Positions 5,897 through 6,675 of a stretch of DNA of 6,675 nt are shown piece after piece (the first letter of the stretch is position 1; each line of letters begins with the position of its first letter). This stretch comes from Thiohalomonas sp. (lineage in GTDB: Bacteria > Pseudomonadota > Gammaproteobacteria > GRL18). Below the pieces are notes generated by a model that did not search any database, was not told where the DNA came from, and saw only the letters and a program-made list of their open reading frames with translations. The translations under genes were made by a program, and so were the position numbers. The DNA lies in assembly GCA_023864145.1 (NCBI GenBank), contig JAIVER010000069.1, forward strand, positions 1 through 6,675. Reading direction: 5' to 3'.

Positions 5897-6328
5897 TTAA
5901 TAGTGATTGATACTCTTCGGGTTATTACCGACAGAGCAAACTTTGTAGTTATTTTTACCTGTCTTTTTCACATCATACATAGCCGTGTCTCAATTTTTGA
6001 TCAGTTCATCAATAGTTTCACCATGTTTAGGATACAAAGCAATACCGATACTACTACCAATCCGGCATTGTTGTCTCAAAATATCAAACGGGTCTGAGAG
6101 AGTTGAAATAATCTTTTCAGCAATAATATTAACAACCTTATCGTCCGTAAAATTCGATATAATCAGCGTAAACTCCTCACCACCAAGGCGAAAGAGTGCA
6201 TCTTCATCTCTGAGCAGTGTTTTCAGTCTACTGGGCACTTGTCTGAGCAATTCATCACCACAATCATGTTCATAAGTATCATTTACGGGACAGATCAAAT
6301 ATAAGCAATTTGCTTTACATTTAGGCAC
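5897..6328 (-). pseudogene. GGDEF diguanylate cyclase domain, decayed
   Basis: The minus-strand frame reads VNDTYEHDCGDELLRQV, then RLKTLLRDEDALFRLGGEEF (roughly 6227-6170), IGSSIGIALYPKHGETIDEL, a TGA stop (5987-5989), then in the same frame DTAMYDVKKTGKNNYKV to a TAA at 5897-5899. This is a GGDEF domain, the cyclase that makes cyclic di-GMP from two GTP. The active GGEEF loop and the RxxD inhibitory I-site (RDED, five residues before it) are intact. The lesions are: the usual D-x-D-x-F-K-x-(V/I)-N-D metal-binding segment is cut, with FDL in one frame (about 6300-6291) and PVND in another, so about four codons and the frame were lost; YGHD has become YEHD; and a TGA replaces a residue of the usual K-N-A-D-x-A-M-Y. 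Any sensor domain is gone, as the frame meets a transposase fragment at about 6321. Confidence 0.87.
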
Positions 6329-6675
6329 ACCTCAATCTCAGAATATTTAAATTCTGAAAAACTGTATTTAGTGGTGATTTTTTTAGTGCACGGCTCTGGT
6401 TGCTGGATACCCAATCATGGGCAGAAGTCCCTTTGTAACGACCCTGCCTGCGTGCTTTTAGGTTGTACCAAGCTTTAAAAAGCTCTAGAAAATTCTGATT
6501 AACGCCTTTTCGCATATAGAGATAAGGACGTAACACTGAATTAAATCCTGCAATCGCACTGGATGCCCAATAACGATTTTCGACTAAACCTTTAATGCGA
6601 TCAAGTAATTCATCCAGGTTGTCACCCAACTCTTGCTGCAGATTACGAAAAAGCGCCTGAAAGAATTGGTATTTT
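6321..6675 (-). CDS. Transposase C-terminal fragment, running off the right edge
   Basis: The minus-strand frame is open from the window edge (KYQFFQALFRNLQQELGDN) to a TAA at 6321-6323, giving at least 117 residues without an N-terminus. The segment ASSAIAGFNSVLRPYLYMRK, followed by GVNQNFLELFKAWYNLKARRQG and YKGTSAHDW, resembles the C-terminal end of a transposase group in which an R-A-S-S-x-(V/I)-E-x-(F/L)-N-S-x-LRPY segment precedes an N-(L/H)-(R/K)-rich helix (recognised from memory). Here the usual R before A-S-S is W, and the usual E is A, both possible decay marks. The last 30 residues are unlike the family and run into the GGDEF pseudogene, overlapping its frame by 8 bases, so the C-terminus may be out of register. 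An internal TTG at 6629 is not a credible start. Confidence 0.6.
   Translation of the reverse strand, partial: KYQFFQALFRNLQQELGDNLDELLDRIKGLVENRYWASSAIAGFNSVLRPYLYMRKGVNQNFLELFKAWYNLKARRQGRYKGTSAHDWVSSNQSRALKKSPLNTVFQNLNILRLRCA

Noticed and set aside
5903..6275. Plus-strand open frames over the GGDEF region
   Set aside because: They are antisense to the recognisable GGDEF domain, and the peptides are serine/isoleucine-rich with no motif.
1..6675. tRNA, rRNA, CRISPR arrays, riboswitches
   Set aside because: I saw no spaced direct repeats, no tRNA-like T-loop/anticodon arrangement, and no conserved RNA motif on either strand by eye.

Overview
The window is AT-rich bacterial chromosome. The E. 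coli-like MinC, MinD and MinE, a DbpA-type DEAD-box helicase with its specific C-terminal RNA-binding domain, and an IS3-family transposase tail ending in ...KVSGWT all point to a gammaproteobacterium. The sequence does not support a genus. The density of broken genes suggests a lineage losing accessory genes, for example after a lifestyle change or insertion-sequence expansion (inference).

Layout, left to right. Positions 1-775 are insertion-sequence debris: a minus-strand fragment with a helix-turn-helix typical of transposase N-termini (52-264), an unassigned stretch with short inverted repeats (265-575), and the 3' end of an IS3-family element (576-775) with an in-frame amber stop. The IS3 end abuts a minus-strand LtaS/OpgB-like phosphoglycerol transferase pseudogene (776-1177) that keeps only its membrane part and carries two frameshifts and a nonsense codon. 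Upstream of it in the same direction is an intact gene for an uncharacterised six-helix membrane protein (1249-1932), with a GEEISWGQR motif and an E-x-N-x-H-N motif.

A divergent intergenic region (1933-2171) holds an extended -10 promoter with an operator-like inverted repeat and leads into the compact minC-minD-minE operon (2172-4071), which ends in a hairpin terminator (4083-4123). The Min proteins place the division site: the MinD ATPase recruits MinC to the membrane to block FtsZ assembly, and MinE drives MinD off the membrane, producing pole-to-pole oscillation. Beyond the terminator, the apparently empty stretch before dbpA hides a minus-strand TonB-dependent-receptor remnant (4118-4306). 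dbpA (minus, 4368-5750) is intact and is probably involved in 50S ribosome assembly.

Upstream of dbpA lies a minus-strand GGDEF diguanylate cyclase pseudogene (5897-6328). It is followed at the right edge by the C-terminal part of a transposase that runs out of the window (6321-6675) and may belong to the same family as the helix-turn-helix fragment at the left edge.

The functional core is therefore minCDE, dbpA and one orphan membrane protein, embedded in decayed genes. I see no tRNA, rRNA, CRISPR array or riboswitch, and no convincing new multi-gene system. The most open question is the function of the orphan membrane protein.
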